Positions 38,836 through 49,613 of a stretch of DNA of 64,000 nucleotides are shown one piece after another. The position numbers were made by a program, and so were the translations under genes. The stretch is from Citromicrobium sp. JLT1363. Its GTDB lineage: Bacteria; Pseudomonadota; Alphaproteobacteria; Sphingomonadales; Sphingomonadaceae. The stretch covers positions 124,001 through 188,000 of the forward strand of contig NZ_AEUE01000002.1 in NCBI RefSeq assembly GCF_000186705.1. Direction: 5' to 3'. Numbering within the stretch: position 1 is the first letter of the stretch; each line of letters starts with the position of its first letter. The notes under the pieces are model-generated. The model was not told the origin of the DNA. It was given only the letters and a program-made list of their open reading frames with translations, and ran no database searches.

Positions 38836-39801
38836 TTAGGCCGCGCGGCGCGGCCCCGCAATCGGCTTTTGGGCAGGAGGGGCGCCTTCCGGCGGGACAG
38901 GCTCTTGCGCGCCATGCGCCTGCTGCTCCTGCCAGCGCGCACGGATCATGTCGGAGGTTTCGCGGCTGCCGTCGTGGCTCCAGCCGGGTTCGCGCAGCAG
39001 GTAGGACAGCTTGTGCTTCCAGGGCGCGCGCCAGATGTCGCCCAGCATGCCGACCCATTCGTGGAACACCGCCCACAGCAGGTTGAAGCTGCCCAGCTGC
39101 TTCACGATGCCGTAGCGGATCGGCTCTTCCTCGCGCGGACGCTCGGGTTCGAAGGTGCCGAACATCCTGTCCCACACGATGAACACGCCCGCATAGTTGC
39201 GGTCGAGATAGCGCGGGTTGGTGGCGTGGTGCACGCGGTGGTGGCTGGGCGTGTTCATCACCGCCTCGAACCAGCGCGGCATCCGGTCGATCGCCTCGGT
39301 ATGGATCCAGAACTGGTAGATCAGGTTGAACCCGCCGCAGATCGCGATCATGCCGGGGTGGAAGCCCAGCAGCACCAGCGGCAGCGCGAATGCGAAGCCC
39401 AGCGTGAAGGCCCCGGTCCACGTTTGCCGCAGCGCGGTGCTGAGATTGTAGTGCTGGCTGGAATGGTGGTTCACATGACTCGCCCAGAACCACCGGCTGC
39501 GGTGGCCGAAGCGGTGGACCCAGTAATATTTGAGATCGTCGAGCACGAAGCAGACGGGCCATGCCCACCATTCCCAGCCGATGGTGAACAGGCGGAACTC
39601 GTAGGCGGCAATGAACACGGCCAGCGCGAACCCGCCCAGCAGCAGCCCGGCGATGGTGCTGCCCAGTCCGAAGAGGAGACTGACCAGCGTATCCTTCGGC
39701 TCGTATGCCTGCGGGCTGCGCCAGCGTGCCCACAGCATCTCGATCAGGACGAGCGCGACGAAAGCCGGGATCGCATAGGATACAGGATCGAAATCGGGCA
39801 T
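38836..39801 (-). CDS. Sterol desaturase / fatty acid hydroxylase family protein
   Basis: A 321-residue inner-membrane di-iron oxygenase with four or more hydrophobic segments and the family histidine boxes: HRFGH (about residue 96), HVNHHSSQHYN (about 109-119) and HHRVHHATNP (about 190-199). Members hydroxylate or desaturate sterols, carotenoids or fatty acids, or act in plasmalogen-type lipid chemistry. The C-terminal tail is Pro/Ala-rich and cytosolic. The GMC oxidoreductase gene lies 47 bases downstream. Confidence 0.88.
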   Translation of the reverse strand: MPDFDPVSYAIPAFVALVLIEMLWARWRSPQAYEPKDTLVSLLFGLGSTIAGLLLGGFALAVFIAAYEFRLFTIGWEWWAWPVCFVLDDLKYYWVHRFGHRSRWFWASHVNHHSSQHYNLSTALRQTWTGAFTLGFAFALPLVLLGFHPGMIAICGGFNLIYQFWIHTEAIDRMPRWFEAVMNTPSHHRVHHATNPRYLDRNYAGVFIVWDRMFGTFEPERPREEEPIRYGIVKQLGSFNLLWAVFHEWVGMLGDIWRAPWKHKLSYLLREPGWSHDGSRETSDMIRARWQEQQAHGAQEPVPPEGAPPAQKPIAGPRRAA

Positions 39802-39808
39802 GATGCGC

Positions 39809-40207
39809 CTATCCTAGCGCGCCAATGCGCGAGGCCCAAGACCGGGAATCCTCGGCCAGATCGAGCCGGACTTCGCCGAAACGCCGATCGGTCGTCGCGA
39901 CGACGAGCGCTTCGCCATCGCAGCGCGCGCGCGCGCCCGGTTCCAGAATGCGTGCGGCGAAATGCGTGCCGTGTCGCCTGAGCACCATGATCCGCCCCTC
40001 GCCGTCCGTCAGGATCGCCGCCGCCCTGTCCCGCGAGAGCGCGGCTTCGGCAGGATCGAAGCCGGTATCCGCCTGGCGCGCCAGAGCCCTCGCGTGTGCT
40101 GCGTCTTCCAGCAGCGGTGGCTGGCCCAGCCTCAGTGCCCAGGCGATCGCTGCCAGCACGAGAATCGCGCCGAGCGAACCAAGCAGCTGGAGCAGGGCCG
40201 GGTCCAT
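39809..40207 (-). CDS. Small membrane-anchored protein of unknown function
   Basis: A 132-residue protein. The start at the ATG ending at 40207 gives an N-terminal hydrophobic helix (LQLLGSLGAILVLAAIAWALRL) followed by a soluble domain with DRAAAILTDGEGRIMVLRRHG and LVVATTDRRFGEVRLDL. A much longer frame reaches 40513 but its extra part is low-quality Arg/Ala-rich sequence. It starts upstream of and in line with the sterol-desaturase gene (8 bases apart), suggesting one transcript of three genes. Confidence 0.7.
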   Translation of the reverse strand: MDPALLQLLGSLGAILVLAAIAWALRLGQPPLLEDAAHARALARQADTGFDPAEAALSRDRAAAILTDGEGRIMVLRRHGTHFAARILEPGARARCDGEALVVATTDRRFGEVRLDLAEDSRSWASRIGALG

Positions 40208-40710
40208 CGCGCTCAGTGTGGCCTTACTGCAACCGATTCGCGCGCTGGGGCCGTTCGCAGTGCGATTCGCGGTGATGCTGTCATGGACCATGCGCGCGCA
40301 GGCGCCTGCCGAACCCCGGCCCGGTTGGAGCAGGACATCGCGTCGGCAAGCCCCGCATCGCGCCGCTTGCCGTCCATCGTCCCGAACGGCGCGAGCGGCG
40401 CAGTGTGGGCCGCTGGATGGGCCGGCAGGGCGAGGATATCCATGGAATCGGGCAATGCCCCGCTCGCTCGCCGCGCGCAAGCGGGGCCGGAGGGCCCCGT
40501 TCGAAATTGTCACAATACTGCGGAATCTTGCGGCCTTGGCGATTTGGTTCGCGCCGGGCCGCGTTCTGCGGTAAAGGTGGTCTCAGCTTGGCGGGGATTT
40601 GCGCTAAACGTCGATCGTTTGCCGAACGAGCAATGCCGGTAGGTGGCCGTCCGCGCCCGCCGGGATTTCGAACTGAGGACGGATGGAAGTAGCAGGGTTT
40701 TTGGCGAGTT
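40208..40710. other. 503-base gap without a supported gene
   Basis: No reading frame on either strand has a signal I can defend. The gap holds the upstream region of the minus-strand gene at 40207 and the leader of the cold-shock gene at 40711. Cold-shock mRNAs often have long structured leaders, so the 3' part (about 40600-40710) may be transcribed, but I see no specific motif. Confidence 0.5.
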
Positions 40711-41517
<807 letters not shown>

Positions 41518-41581
41518 TGCTTCGGCCCCTGCGGGTTTGACCTGCACGGCTTGAAACAATAGATCGTCGATAGAATTTCAG

Positions 41582-41610
41582 ATGGCGGTTCCTTCACGGA
41601 GCCGCCATTT
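41582..41610 (+). terminator. Probable terminator after the cold-shock gene
   Basis: ATGGCGGTTCC-TTCAC-GGAGCCGCCAT forms an 11-bp stem (one G-T pair) followed by TT. The T-run is short. It lies 64 bases after the stop and 30 bases before argD. Confidence 0.65.
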
Positions 41611-41640
41611 GTCGTTTCCCCCGAGTCTCTTGGAGTTGCC

Positions 41641-42834
41641 ATGTCGATCCCCGCACTGATGCCCGTCTATCCCCGTTGCGATGTTCGCCCGGTCAAAGGC
41701 GATCACTGTCACCTGATCGACGAGGACGGCACCCGTTACCTCGATTTTGCCAGCGGCATCGCGGTCAACCTGCTCGGCCATAGCCACGAAGGGCTGATCG
41801 GCGCGATCCAGCGCCAGGCGGAAACGCTGATGCACGTCTCCAACCTCTACGGCAGTCCGCAGCAGGAAAAGCTGGCGCAGATGCTGGTCGATGCGACCTT
41901 CGCGGACACCGTATTCTTCACCAACTCGGGCGCCGAAGCCGTCGAAACCGCGATCAAGACCGCGCGTGCCTTCCACCAGCACGAGGATGGCGACCCTGCC
42001 AGGACCGAGCTGATCACCTTCACCAACGCCTTCCACGGCCGCACGATGGCGACCATCAGCGCGTCGGACCAGGCGAAGATGCACAAGGGCTTCCTGCCGC
42101 TGCTGGAGGGCTTCAAGTATTGCCCGTTCGACGATCTGGAGGCGGCCAGGGCGGCGATCGGTCCGCAGACCGCGGGCTTCCTGGTCGAGCCGATTCAGGG
42201 CGAAGGCGGTATTCGCCCGGCGAGCCAGAAATTCATGCAGGGCCTGCGCGATCTGGCCGACGAGCATGGCCTGATGCTGGTGCTGGACGAGGTGCAGTGC
42301 GGCGTTGCGCGCACGGGCAGGTTCTACGCTCACGAACTGTACGGCATCAAGCCGGACATCGTGGCGAGCGCCAAGGGCATCGGCGGAGGCTTCCCGCTGG
42401 GCGCATGCCTTGCCACCGAACATGCGGCGCGCGGCATGACCTTCGGCACGCATGGCTCCACCTATGGCGGCAACCCGCTTGCCATGGCGGCAGGTGTCGC
42501 GGTGATGGAGGCAGTCGCCAACGAGGAATTCCTCGCCAGCGTGCGCGACAAGGGTGCGCGGCTGAAGGCGCGGCTGGAACAGTTCATCGGCAATTATCCC
42601 GACCTGTTCGAGCTGGTGCGTGGCGAAGGCCTGATGCTGGGCATCAGGATGAAGGTGGAAAGCCGCCCCTTCTTCCAGCACCTGCGCGATAACCACCAGC
42701 TGCTCACCGTGGCGGCGGGCGACAATACCCTGCGCGTGCTGCCTCCGCTCGTGATCGGCGATGCCGAGATGGACGAGTTCTTCGACAAGCTGTCGGCGGG
42801 CGCCGCCGACTACAAGATACCGGAACCCGCCTGA
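41641..42834 (+). CDS. argD: Acetylornithine aminotransferase
   Basis: A 397-residue PLP-dependent class III aminotransferase of arginine synthesis (N-acetylglutamate semialdehyde to N-acetylornithine), often also acting in lysine synthesis. Segments: [66 protein letters not shown], and the PLP-lysine region [13 protein letters not shown] (Lys near residue 244). argF starts on its stop (TGATG). Confidence 0.95.
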   Translation: MSIPALMPVYPRCDVRPVKGDHCHLIDEDGTRYLDFASGIAVNLLGHSHEGLIGAIQRQAETLMHVSNLYGSPQQEKLAQMLVDATFADTVFFTNSGAEAVETAIKTARAFHQHEDGDPARTELITFTNAFHGRTMATISASDQAKMHKGFLPLLEGFKYCPFDDLEAARAAIGPQTAGFLVEPIQGEGGIRPASQKFMQGLRDLADEHGLMLVLDEVQCGVARTGRFYAHELYGIKPDIVASAKGIGGGFPLGACLATEHAARGMTFGTHGSTYGGNPLAMAAGVAVMEAVANEEFLASVRDKGARLKARLEQFIGNYPDLFELVRGEGLMLGIRMKVESRPFFQHLRDNHQLLTVAAGDNTLRVLPPLVIGDAEMDEFFDKLSAGAADYKIPEPA

Positions 42835-43763
42835 TGGATAATCGGCATTTCCTCGACCTTTCCGACGCGGGCGGTGACGCGCTCGCCGCAATGCTCAACG
42901 ACGCGCAGGATCGCAAGACCGCGCGCAGGGGCTGGCCCAAGGGTCGTGGCGATGCCGACGCGCCGCTCAAGGACCATGTCCTTGCGATGATCTTCGAGAA
43001 AAGCTCCACCCGCACGCGGGCCAGCTTCGATATCGCGATCCGCCAACTCGGTGGCAGCGCCATGGTGATGGAAGGCGGCTCGATGCAGCTCGGCCGGGGG
43101 GAGAGCATCGCCGATACCGCGCGCGTGCTCAGCCGGATGGTCGATGCGATCATGATCCGCACGGACGATCACGCCAAGGTCGAGGAAATGGCGCATCACG
43201 CCAGCGTGCCGGTGATCAACGGGCTGACCGACAAGTCACACCCCTGCCAGATCGTGGCCGACCTGCTGACGATCGTGGAGCAGGGCAAGGCGCTGCCGGG
43301 GCTGGAGCTTGCCTGGTTCGGGGATGGCAATAATGTGCTGCACTCGGTCCTCGAGGCGGCGGGCATCTTCAAATTCAACGTGCGTATCGCGACCCCGGCG
43401 GGTTACGAGCCCGAGAGCGCCTTCGTCGAGATGGCGCGCGCGGGCGGTGCCACGGTTACGCTGACGCAGGATGCGCAAGCGGCCGCCACCGATGCTGATG
43501 TGATCGTGACGGATACCTGGGTGTCGATGGGGCAGGAAAATGCGTCCGAGAAGCTCGACGCGATGCAGCCCTACCGGGTGGACGATGCGCTGATGGCACT
43601 GGCGAAGACGGACGCGCTCTTCCTCCACTGCCTGCCCGCCCATGTCGGCGACGAGGTGAGCGAAAGCGTGATCGAAGGGCCGCAGTCGCGTGTGTTCGAC
43701 GAGGCGGAAAACCGCATCCACGCGCAGAAATCGGTGCTGCTCTGGGCATTCGGAAAGCTGTGA
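42834..43763 (+). CDS. argF: Ornithine carbamoyltransferase
   Basis: A 309-residue enzyme that joins ornithine and carbamoyl phosphate to citrulline. Carbamoyl-phosphate motif STRTRASF (about residues 57-64), [11 protein letters not shown] (about 135-145), ornithine-binding DTWVSMGQE, and catalytic HCLPAH (about 264-269). ATG 42834 shares one base with the argD stop. hslO follows after 49 bases. Confidence 0.96.
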   Translation: MDNRHFLDLSDAGGDALAAMLNDAQDRKTARRGWPKGRGDADAPLKDHVLAMIFEKSSTRTRASFDIAIRQLGGSAMVMEGGSMQLGRGESIADTARVLSRMVDAIMIRTDDHAKVEEMAHHASVPVINGLTDKSHPCQIVADLLTIVEQGKALPGLELAWFGDGNNVLHSVLEAAGIFKFNVRIATPAGYEPESAFVEMARAGGATVTLTQDAQAAATDADVIVTDTWVSMGQENASEKLDAMQPYRVDDALMALAKTDALFLHCLPAHVGDEVSESVIEGPQSRVFDEAENRIHAQKSVLLWAFGKL

Positions 43764-43812
43764 GGGCGCCAGGGGGGTTGGGTGGTCGCCCACCATCCCC
43801 ATATAGCGCGCC

Positions 43813-44715
43813 GTGAACACGACTCTCCCTCAGACCGAAACCTTCGCCGACCGCTGGCTTGGCGCGTCCATCCCCGATCGCGATGCGCGCCTGCGCCTCG
43901 TGCGGCTGGACGAAACCCTTTCCGAAATTCTCGGCGCGCACGATTACCCCCCCGCGATCCGCCACCTGCTGGCAGAGGCGCTGGTCGTCGGATCGCTGAT
44001 CGGCAGCCTGATCGACGAGGATGAGGGCCAGATGACGATGCAGGCGCAGACCAAGGCCGGCGCCGTCAGCCTGCTGGTATGCGATTACCGGCAGGGGGCG
44101 GTGCGCGGGTATGCCGAATTCGACGGGGAAGCCCTGGCGCGACTGGGCGCCAATCCCTCGCTCCCCGCGCTGTTCGGCGAGGGCTATCTGGCGATTACCT
44201 TCGACGTCCCGGAACGCGGCGGCCGCTATCAGGGGATCGTGCCGCTGGAAGGGGAGACGCTTGGCGAGGCGTGCGAGACCTATTTCGTTCAGTCCGAACA
44301 GGTGCCCACGCTGGTGCGCGTCGCGGTGCAGACCGAAGGCGATCGCACCCTGGCGGCGGGGTTGCTGGCGCAGCATCTGCCCGATGGCGAAGTGGGCCGC
44401 GAGAGGCTGCACGTCCGTCTGGCGCATCCCGAGTGGGAACATGTCCAGGTGATGGCGTCGTCCATCCGGCACGAGGAATTGCTGGACGAAACGGTCCCCC
44501 TCGAAGCGCTGGTGTGGCGCCTGTTTCACGAAGAGGCCGAGGTGCGCGTCTTCCAGGGCGCGCCTCTCACGCGCGGCTGCCGGTGCAGCATCGAACACTA
44601 CCAGTCCGTCCTCCGGCGCTTCCCCGAAGCGGAACGCGCCGAGATGCGTAACGATGCGGGCGACATCGTGGTCGACTGCGCGTTCTGTTCGCGTTCCTTC
44701 AACATTCCCGACTGA
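43813..44715 (+). CDS. hslO: Redox-regulated chaperone Hsp33
   Basis: A 300-residue holdase that is switched on by oxidation. The N-terminal part resembles family sequence (LRLVRLDETLSEIL, EALVVGSLIGSLI); the C-terminal zinc centre is intact, with C256-x-C258 (GCRC) and C289-x-x-C292 (CAFC). Disulfide formation there releases zinc and activates the chaperone. The start is GTG 43813. Position after argDF is common in sphingomonads, from memory. Confidence 0.94.
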   Translation: MNTTLPQTETFADRWLGASIPDRDARLRLVRLDETLSEILGAHDYPPAIRHLLAEALVVGSLIGSLIDEDEGQMTMQAQTKAGAVSLLVCDYRQGAVRGYAEFDGEALARLGANPSLPALFGEGYLAITFDVPERGGRYQGIVPLEGETLGEACETYFVQSEQVPTLVRVAVQTEGDRTLAAGLLAQHLPDGEVGRERLHVRLAHPEWEHVQVMASSIRHEELLDETVPLEALVWRLFHEEAEVRVFQGAPLTRGCRCSIEHYQSVLRRFPEAERAEMRNDAGDIVVDCAFCSRSFNIPD

Positions 44716-44778
44716 GTGCGCCCGCCGGAGGCGCGATAGGCTTGCCGGGAGGCAGTGCCAGGCGCTAGCGACTGGTCC

Positions 44779-45471
44779 ATGCCTGCCACAGCTCGTGAAA
44801 ATATTGCCGCAGTGCTCCTGTCCGGGGGGCTCGATTCGATGGTCGCGGCCGGTCTGGCGCAAGAGGCCGGGCATCAGGTCCACGCCTTGACGATAGACTA
44901 TGGCCAGCGCCACCGGCGCGAGATCGAGGCTGCGCGCAATATCGCCAGGGCGCTGGGCCTTGCGAGCCATTCGGAGATCGCGCTGGATCTTCGCAAGTTC
45001 GGAGGATCGGCCCTTACTGCCGATATCGACGTGCCGAAGGATGGCGTCGGTGAGGATATCCCCGTCACCTACGTGCCCGCGCGCAATCTCGTGTTCCTCT
45101 CGCTGACGGCTGCCTTCGCGGAAAGCCGTGGGGCGGGCCGGATCGTGATCGGCGTGAACGCACTCGACTATTCGGGCTATCCCGATTGCCGGCCCGAATT
45201 CATCGCCGCCTTTGCGGAAGCCGCGCGTCTGGGCACGAAGGCGGGGATCGAAGGGGGCGGTTTCGCCATCGACGCGCCGCTACAGTTCATGAGCAAGGCC
45301 GATATTGCGAGCGAGGCCGACCGGCTGGGGCTGGATACTGCGCTCAGCTGGTCGTGTTATGATCCGAGGGGGGATGGCCTCCCCTGCGGATTGTGCGATA
45401 GCTGCAGGCTGAGGCTTGGCGGTTTCGCCGCTGCGGGGCTGGAGGATGGGCTGACCTATCCGGCCCGATAA
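44779..45471 (+). CDS. queC: 7-cyano-7-deazaguanine synthase
   Basis: A 230-residue PP-loop ATPase that converts carboxy-deazaguanine to preQ0, the queuosine precursor. PP-loop VLLSGGLDSMVAAGLA (about residues 12-27), TIDYGQRHRREIEAA, VTYVPARNLVFLS, and a C-terminal zinc site built from SCYDPRGDGLPCGLCDSC. ATG 44779 is used; a GTG at 44755 also has a GGGAGG but only two bases away. queD and queE are not adjacent. Confidence 0.93.
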   Translation: MPATARENIAAVLLSGGLDSMVAAGLAQEAGHQVHALTIDYGQRHRREIEAARNIARALGLASHSEIALDLRKFGGSALTADIDVPKDGVGEDIPVTYVPARNLVFLSLTAAFAESRGAGRIVIGVNALDYSGYPDCRPEFIAAFAEAARLGTKAGIEGGGFAIDAPLQFMSKADIASEADRLGLDTALSWSCYDPRGDGLPCGLCDSCRLRLGGFAAAGLEDGLTYPAR

Positions 45472-45491
45472 GGACAAGGACGAGGGGATTC

Positions 45492-47141
45492 ATGAGCGAG
45501 ATTGAGAAGCCTGCGGCTGCCGCAGATGCGCAGGTTCCTAACCCGGATGCGCCCGTGCCTGCCTATAGCTGGTACGCGCTCGGGGTGCTCGTGCTGGTCT
45601 ACGTGCTCAACTTCGTCGACCGGCAGATCCTTTCGATCCTCGCCAACGACATCAAGGCGGATCTGGGTGTCGACGACGCGTTTCTGGGCTTTCTCTACGG
45701 GACGGCCTTCGCGATCTTCTATTCGCTTTTCGGTATTCCGCTGGGCAAGCTGGCTGACAGCTGGCACCGCGTCAGGCTGATGACCATTGGCCTTGGCCTG
45801 TGGTCGATCATGACGGCGCTCTCCGGTTTCGCGAAGAATGCCGCAATGCTCTCCGGCGCTCGCGTGGGCGTTGGCATTGGGGAGGCCACGGCCAGCCCCT
45901 CCGCCTATTCTCTTATTTCGGACTGGTTTCCAGCGCGTCTGCGCGCCACGGCTCTCGCCATCTATTCCTCCGGCCTCTACGTCGGCGGCGGTATCTCGCT
46001 GGTTATCGGCGGTCTGATCGTGGAAAACTGGAATGCGGCCTATCCCGACGGCGGCCCGCTGGGTCTGGCGGGCTGGCAGGCTGCGTTTATCGCGGTGGGC
46101 CTGCCCGGCATCCTGCTGGCGATATGGGTCCTGACGCTGAAAGAGCCGGTTCGCGGCCTGATCGACGGCATGCCGAGCAAACCGGTAGAGCGGCCTTTTC
46201 GCGGCTTCTTCGAAGAGCTGCTGCAGATCATCCCGCCCTTCACCTTCGTTGGCGCCGCAAGGCGCAGCGCCGCCGCGCTGGCGTTCAACGTGCTGGGCTT
46301 CGTGGGGTTCTTCGTTGCGGCATGGCTGATCACGACGCTGGTGCAATCGGGCCAGGGCTTCATCATGGGCGCAATCGCAGCGAGGGTGCCGATCCTCGAT
46401 GTCGCCATTTCGGATCAGTGGTTCCTGCTGGCGATCGGCTATTATTCGATCTTCAGCTGGGCGAGTGCCCTGCGGTCCCGCGATGCCGAGACCTTCGCGC
46501 TGACCTGGGGCTCGCCTGCCTTCCTGTGCACGATCCTGGGCTACGGCACGGTCGCCTTCCTGTCCTATGCGACGTCGTATTGGGGCGCGCCCTATGGCGA
46601 GCGCGTGTTCGAGATTTCGAAGAGCGAGCTGGGCCTGCTGCTGGGCGCACCGGCGGCCGTGACAGGCTTCCTGGGCGTAGTGCTGGGTGGGCGCGTGGCA
46701 GACTGGCTGTTCACCAAGATGCCTGCCGGGCGCCTTTATGTCGTGCTGTTCGGCCTGCTGGCGCCGGTCCCGGTAATCTGGGTGATGTTCACGACAGAGG
46801 ATCGCACGGTGTTCCTCATCATGGCCGCGATTGCGCAGCTCTTCGCGTCGAGCGCGCTTGGCGGTGCCGCCGCGACGAGCCAGTCGCTCGTCCTGCCACG
46901 CATGCGCGGAGTGGCCACGGCCACCTTCTTCCTTGCCACGACGCTCGTCGGCCTGGCGCTGGGGCCCTATCTTGCGGGCCTGGTGTCGGCAAAGGCAGGC
47001 GAAGACCTGGGGCTGGGCATGCTGAGCCTGCTGTGGATAGCGCCCATCGGTGTGGTCCTGCTGTTCTTCGCGTTCAAGCTGGTGCCTGAGGCGCAGGAAC
47101 GCGTCCTGGCGATGGGACAGGGTGGAGAGGTACGCGCCTAG
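45492..47141 (+). CDS. MFS transporter (spinster-type)
   Basis: A 549-residue major facilitator protein with about 12 hydrophobic helices. The start NFVDRQILSILANDIK followed by DDAFLGFLYGTAFAIFYS is typical of the spinster-like MFS group found in sphingomonads. Motif A-like GKLADSWHRVR lies in the loop after helix 2 (about residue 95). The central loop (about 220-255) and an insertion near 300 are longer than in sugar transporters. Substrate unknown. Its stop lies inside the loop of a strong hairpin shared with sodC. Confidence 0.9.
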   Translation: MSEIEKPAAAADAQVPNPDAPVPAYSWYALGVLVLVYVLNFVDRQILSILANDIKADLGVDDAFLGFLYGTAFAIFYSLFGIPLGKLADSWHRVRLMTIGLGLWSIMTALSGFAKNAAMLSGARVGVGIGEATASPSAYSLISDWFPARLRATALAIYSSGLYVGGGISLVIGGLIVENWNAAYPDGGPLGLAGWQAAFIAVGLPGILLAIWVLTLKEPVRGLIDGMPSKPVERPFRGFFEELLQIIPPFTFVGAARRSAAALAFNVLGFVGFFVAAWLITTLVQSGQGFIMGAIAARVPILDVAISDQWFLLAIGYYSIFSWASALRSRDAETFALTWGSPAFLCTILGYGTVAFLSYATSYWGAPYGERVFEISKSELGLLLGAPAAVTGFLGVVLGGRVADWLFTKMPAGRLYVVLFGLLAPVPVIWVMFTTEDRTVFLIMAAIAQLFASSALGGAAATSQSLVLPRMRGVATATFFLATTLVGLALGPYLAGLVSAKAGEDLGLGMLSLLWIAPIGVVLLFFAFKLVPEAQERVLAMGQGGEVRA

Positions 47142-47156
47142 CTGAGGCGCGTACCT
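47128..47156. terminator. Strong stem-loop between convergent MFS and sodC genes
   Basis: AGGTACGCGCC-TAGCTGA-GGCGCGTACCT is a perfect 11-bp inverted repeat whose loop contains the MFS stop codon. It lies between convergent genes and could act in both directions, though it lacks a T-run. Confidence 0.65.
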
Positions 47157-47172
47157 GCCCTGGCAGTAGCGG

Positions 47173-47709
47173 TCAGGTAGCCGGCTCCAGAACGCCGCAG
47201 CGTTCGCGCGGGCCGGCGGCGCCCGATGGATCGGTGCGCCCGTCGTCGGGCTTGGCGTGAATGACAATCGCGGTGCCATCGTCATCGAAGATCGATTCGA
47301 GCACGTAATCTCGCGGCCCGTCGATCGTGACGCGTGTGGCGGCCGTCCCGTTGGCGCCCACCACCAGGTTGGGCAGATCGCCCATGTGGCTGCCATCGTC
47401 GTCGAGCAGGCCGTGCCCTTCGTCGGAGGGGTTGAGGTGGCCGCCTGCCGAAGTGAAGTCGGGAAGCGCGCAGCGGCCGGTCGTGTGCAGGTGGAAGCCA
47501 TGCTCTCCGGGCGCAAGGCCCTGGACTGTTACTGCCAGTTCGACCGTTTCATCATAGGCGAAAAGGCGTGCTTCGCCGGTTGGCGCACCTGTATTGTCGA
47601 GAAGAACGGCGGTGGCGACAGGATCGTTCTGGGACTCGGGAACGCTGGCACAGGCGGTGAGGGCCAGCGCGCTCGCGAGGTAGAGTGTAGCCTTGGCGGG
47701 ATGAATCAT
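47173..47709 (-). CDS. sodC: Cu/Zn superoxide dismutase, lipoprotein
   Basis: A 178-residue periplasmic enzyme anchored as a lipoprotein (lipobox LTAC at about residues 17-20). The metal ligands of Cu/Zn SOD are present: HGFHLH (two copper His), GGHLNPSDEGHG, DDGSHMGDLPN (zinc His and Asp) and IVIHAKPDD (copper His); the conserved Arg is in PRERCGV, and Cys in TGRC and ERC probably form the usual disulfide. It removes superoxide in the periplasm. Transcribed away from the ompA-like gene's terminator. Confidence 0.93.
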   Translation of the reverse strand: MIHPAKATLYLASALALTACASVPESQNDPVATAVLLDNTGAPTGEARLFAYDETVELAVTVQGLAPGEHGFHLHTTGRCALPDFTSAGGHLNPSDEGHGLLDDDGSHMGDLPNLVVGANGTAATRVTIDGPRDYVLESIFDDDGTAIVIHAKPDDGRTDPSGAAGPRERCGVLEPAT

Positions 47710-47744
47710 GTGGGCGGGTCTCCTTTTCCTACTCGCCCAACGAA

Positions 47745-47772
47745 AAAGGGGCCGGATCGCTCCGGCCCCTTT
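47745..47772. terminator. Bidirectional Rho-independent terminator
   Basis: AAAGGGGCCGGA-TCGC-TCCGGCCCCTTT is a perfect 12-bp stem with a 4-base loop, with A-run on one side and T-run on the other. It lies 28 bases after the stop of the outer-membrane protein on the minus strand and upstream of sodC. Confidence 0.9.
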
Positions 47773-47799
47773 CCAATTTCGTAGCGGAAACCCGCTCGA

Positions 47800-48918
<1,119 letters not shown>

Positions 48919-49139
48919 TACTGAAAATCCCCTTTTGTAATGATTGGGAGCCACCAGGAGGCCCCCACTTAACTTTTCCCCAGTTCAGAGGCAAGCAGGC
49001 AGGCTACCACTAGAGCAAAGCGACAGCACTGTTGCACGATTGCCTCAGAAGCAAGTGCGAGTATCTTGGAAGCCGGCCGGTGAGCCTGTTCCTCCCGCAC
49101 GCCCAACGCCTTAGCCAAAAACCGGTTCCCGCTAACGCC

Positions 49140-49592
49140 TCAGGAGCCCAGCCCGACAGCCCGCAGGGCGTCGACCAGGGCCACAATCGCCGCCCTCGCT
49201 TCCTCGTCGATCACGCCGCCCCCGGCGGGTGCGGCGGGAAGCGTGAGCGCGTGCCAACCGTCCATCCATCTCAGCGTGGTGCCGGAGGATTTGTCGAACA
49301 CCTGCCAACCGGCTTGCGGCATGGCGAACATCCAGGCTCCGGCGGAAAAGAACGCGATCGAACCCTCGCGCTCCTCCCAGGAATCCTGCGGTTGGGCGCC
49401 CACGATCCAGCATTCGCCCGGCGCGGGGGCGACGGGCGGGGAGCTGGCTTCCCCTTCGATGGCCGGGGCAAGCAGGGCATCGATCCGCGCGAGCGCTTCG
49501 TTCACCGTGGCTTCCTTTTGCGCCTGCGCGGCGAACAGGAATGGCAGGTCGAGACGGGCGGAGCGCGTGGCGTAGGTGAGGGCGGTGGTCAT
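49140..49592 (-). CDS. DUF2793 protein at the 3' end of the GTA cluster
   Basis: A 150-residue protein. TTALTYATRSARLDLPFLFAAQAQKEATVNEALARIDALL is typical of DUF2793, which is found at the end of sphingomonad and rhodobacterial GTA or phage tail regions. The start is placed at the ATG ending at 49592, 21 bases after the hub stop. The family is thought to belong to tail or host-attachment structures; that role is inferred from position. Confidence 0.8.
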   Translation of the reverse strand: MTTALTYATRSARLDLPFLFAAQAQKEATVNEALARIDALLAPAIEGEASSPPVAPAPGECWIVGAQPQDSWEEREGSIAFFSAGAWMFAMPQAGWQVFDKSSGTTLRWMDGWHALTLPAAPAGGGVIDEEARAAIVALVDALRAVGLGS

Positions 49593-49613
49593 GGTCTGAA
49601 CTCCAGGGCGCAA

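Noticed and set aside
40208-40513. N-terminal extension of the small membrane protein gene to 40513
   Set aside because: The added 102 residues are Arg/Ala/Gly-rich with no family pattern; the hydrophobic helix begins right at the ATG ending at 40207.
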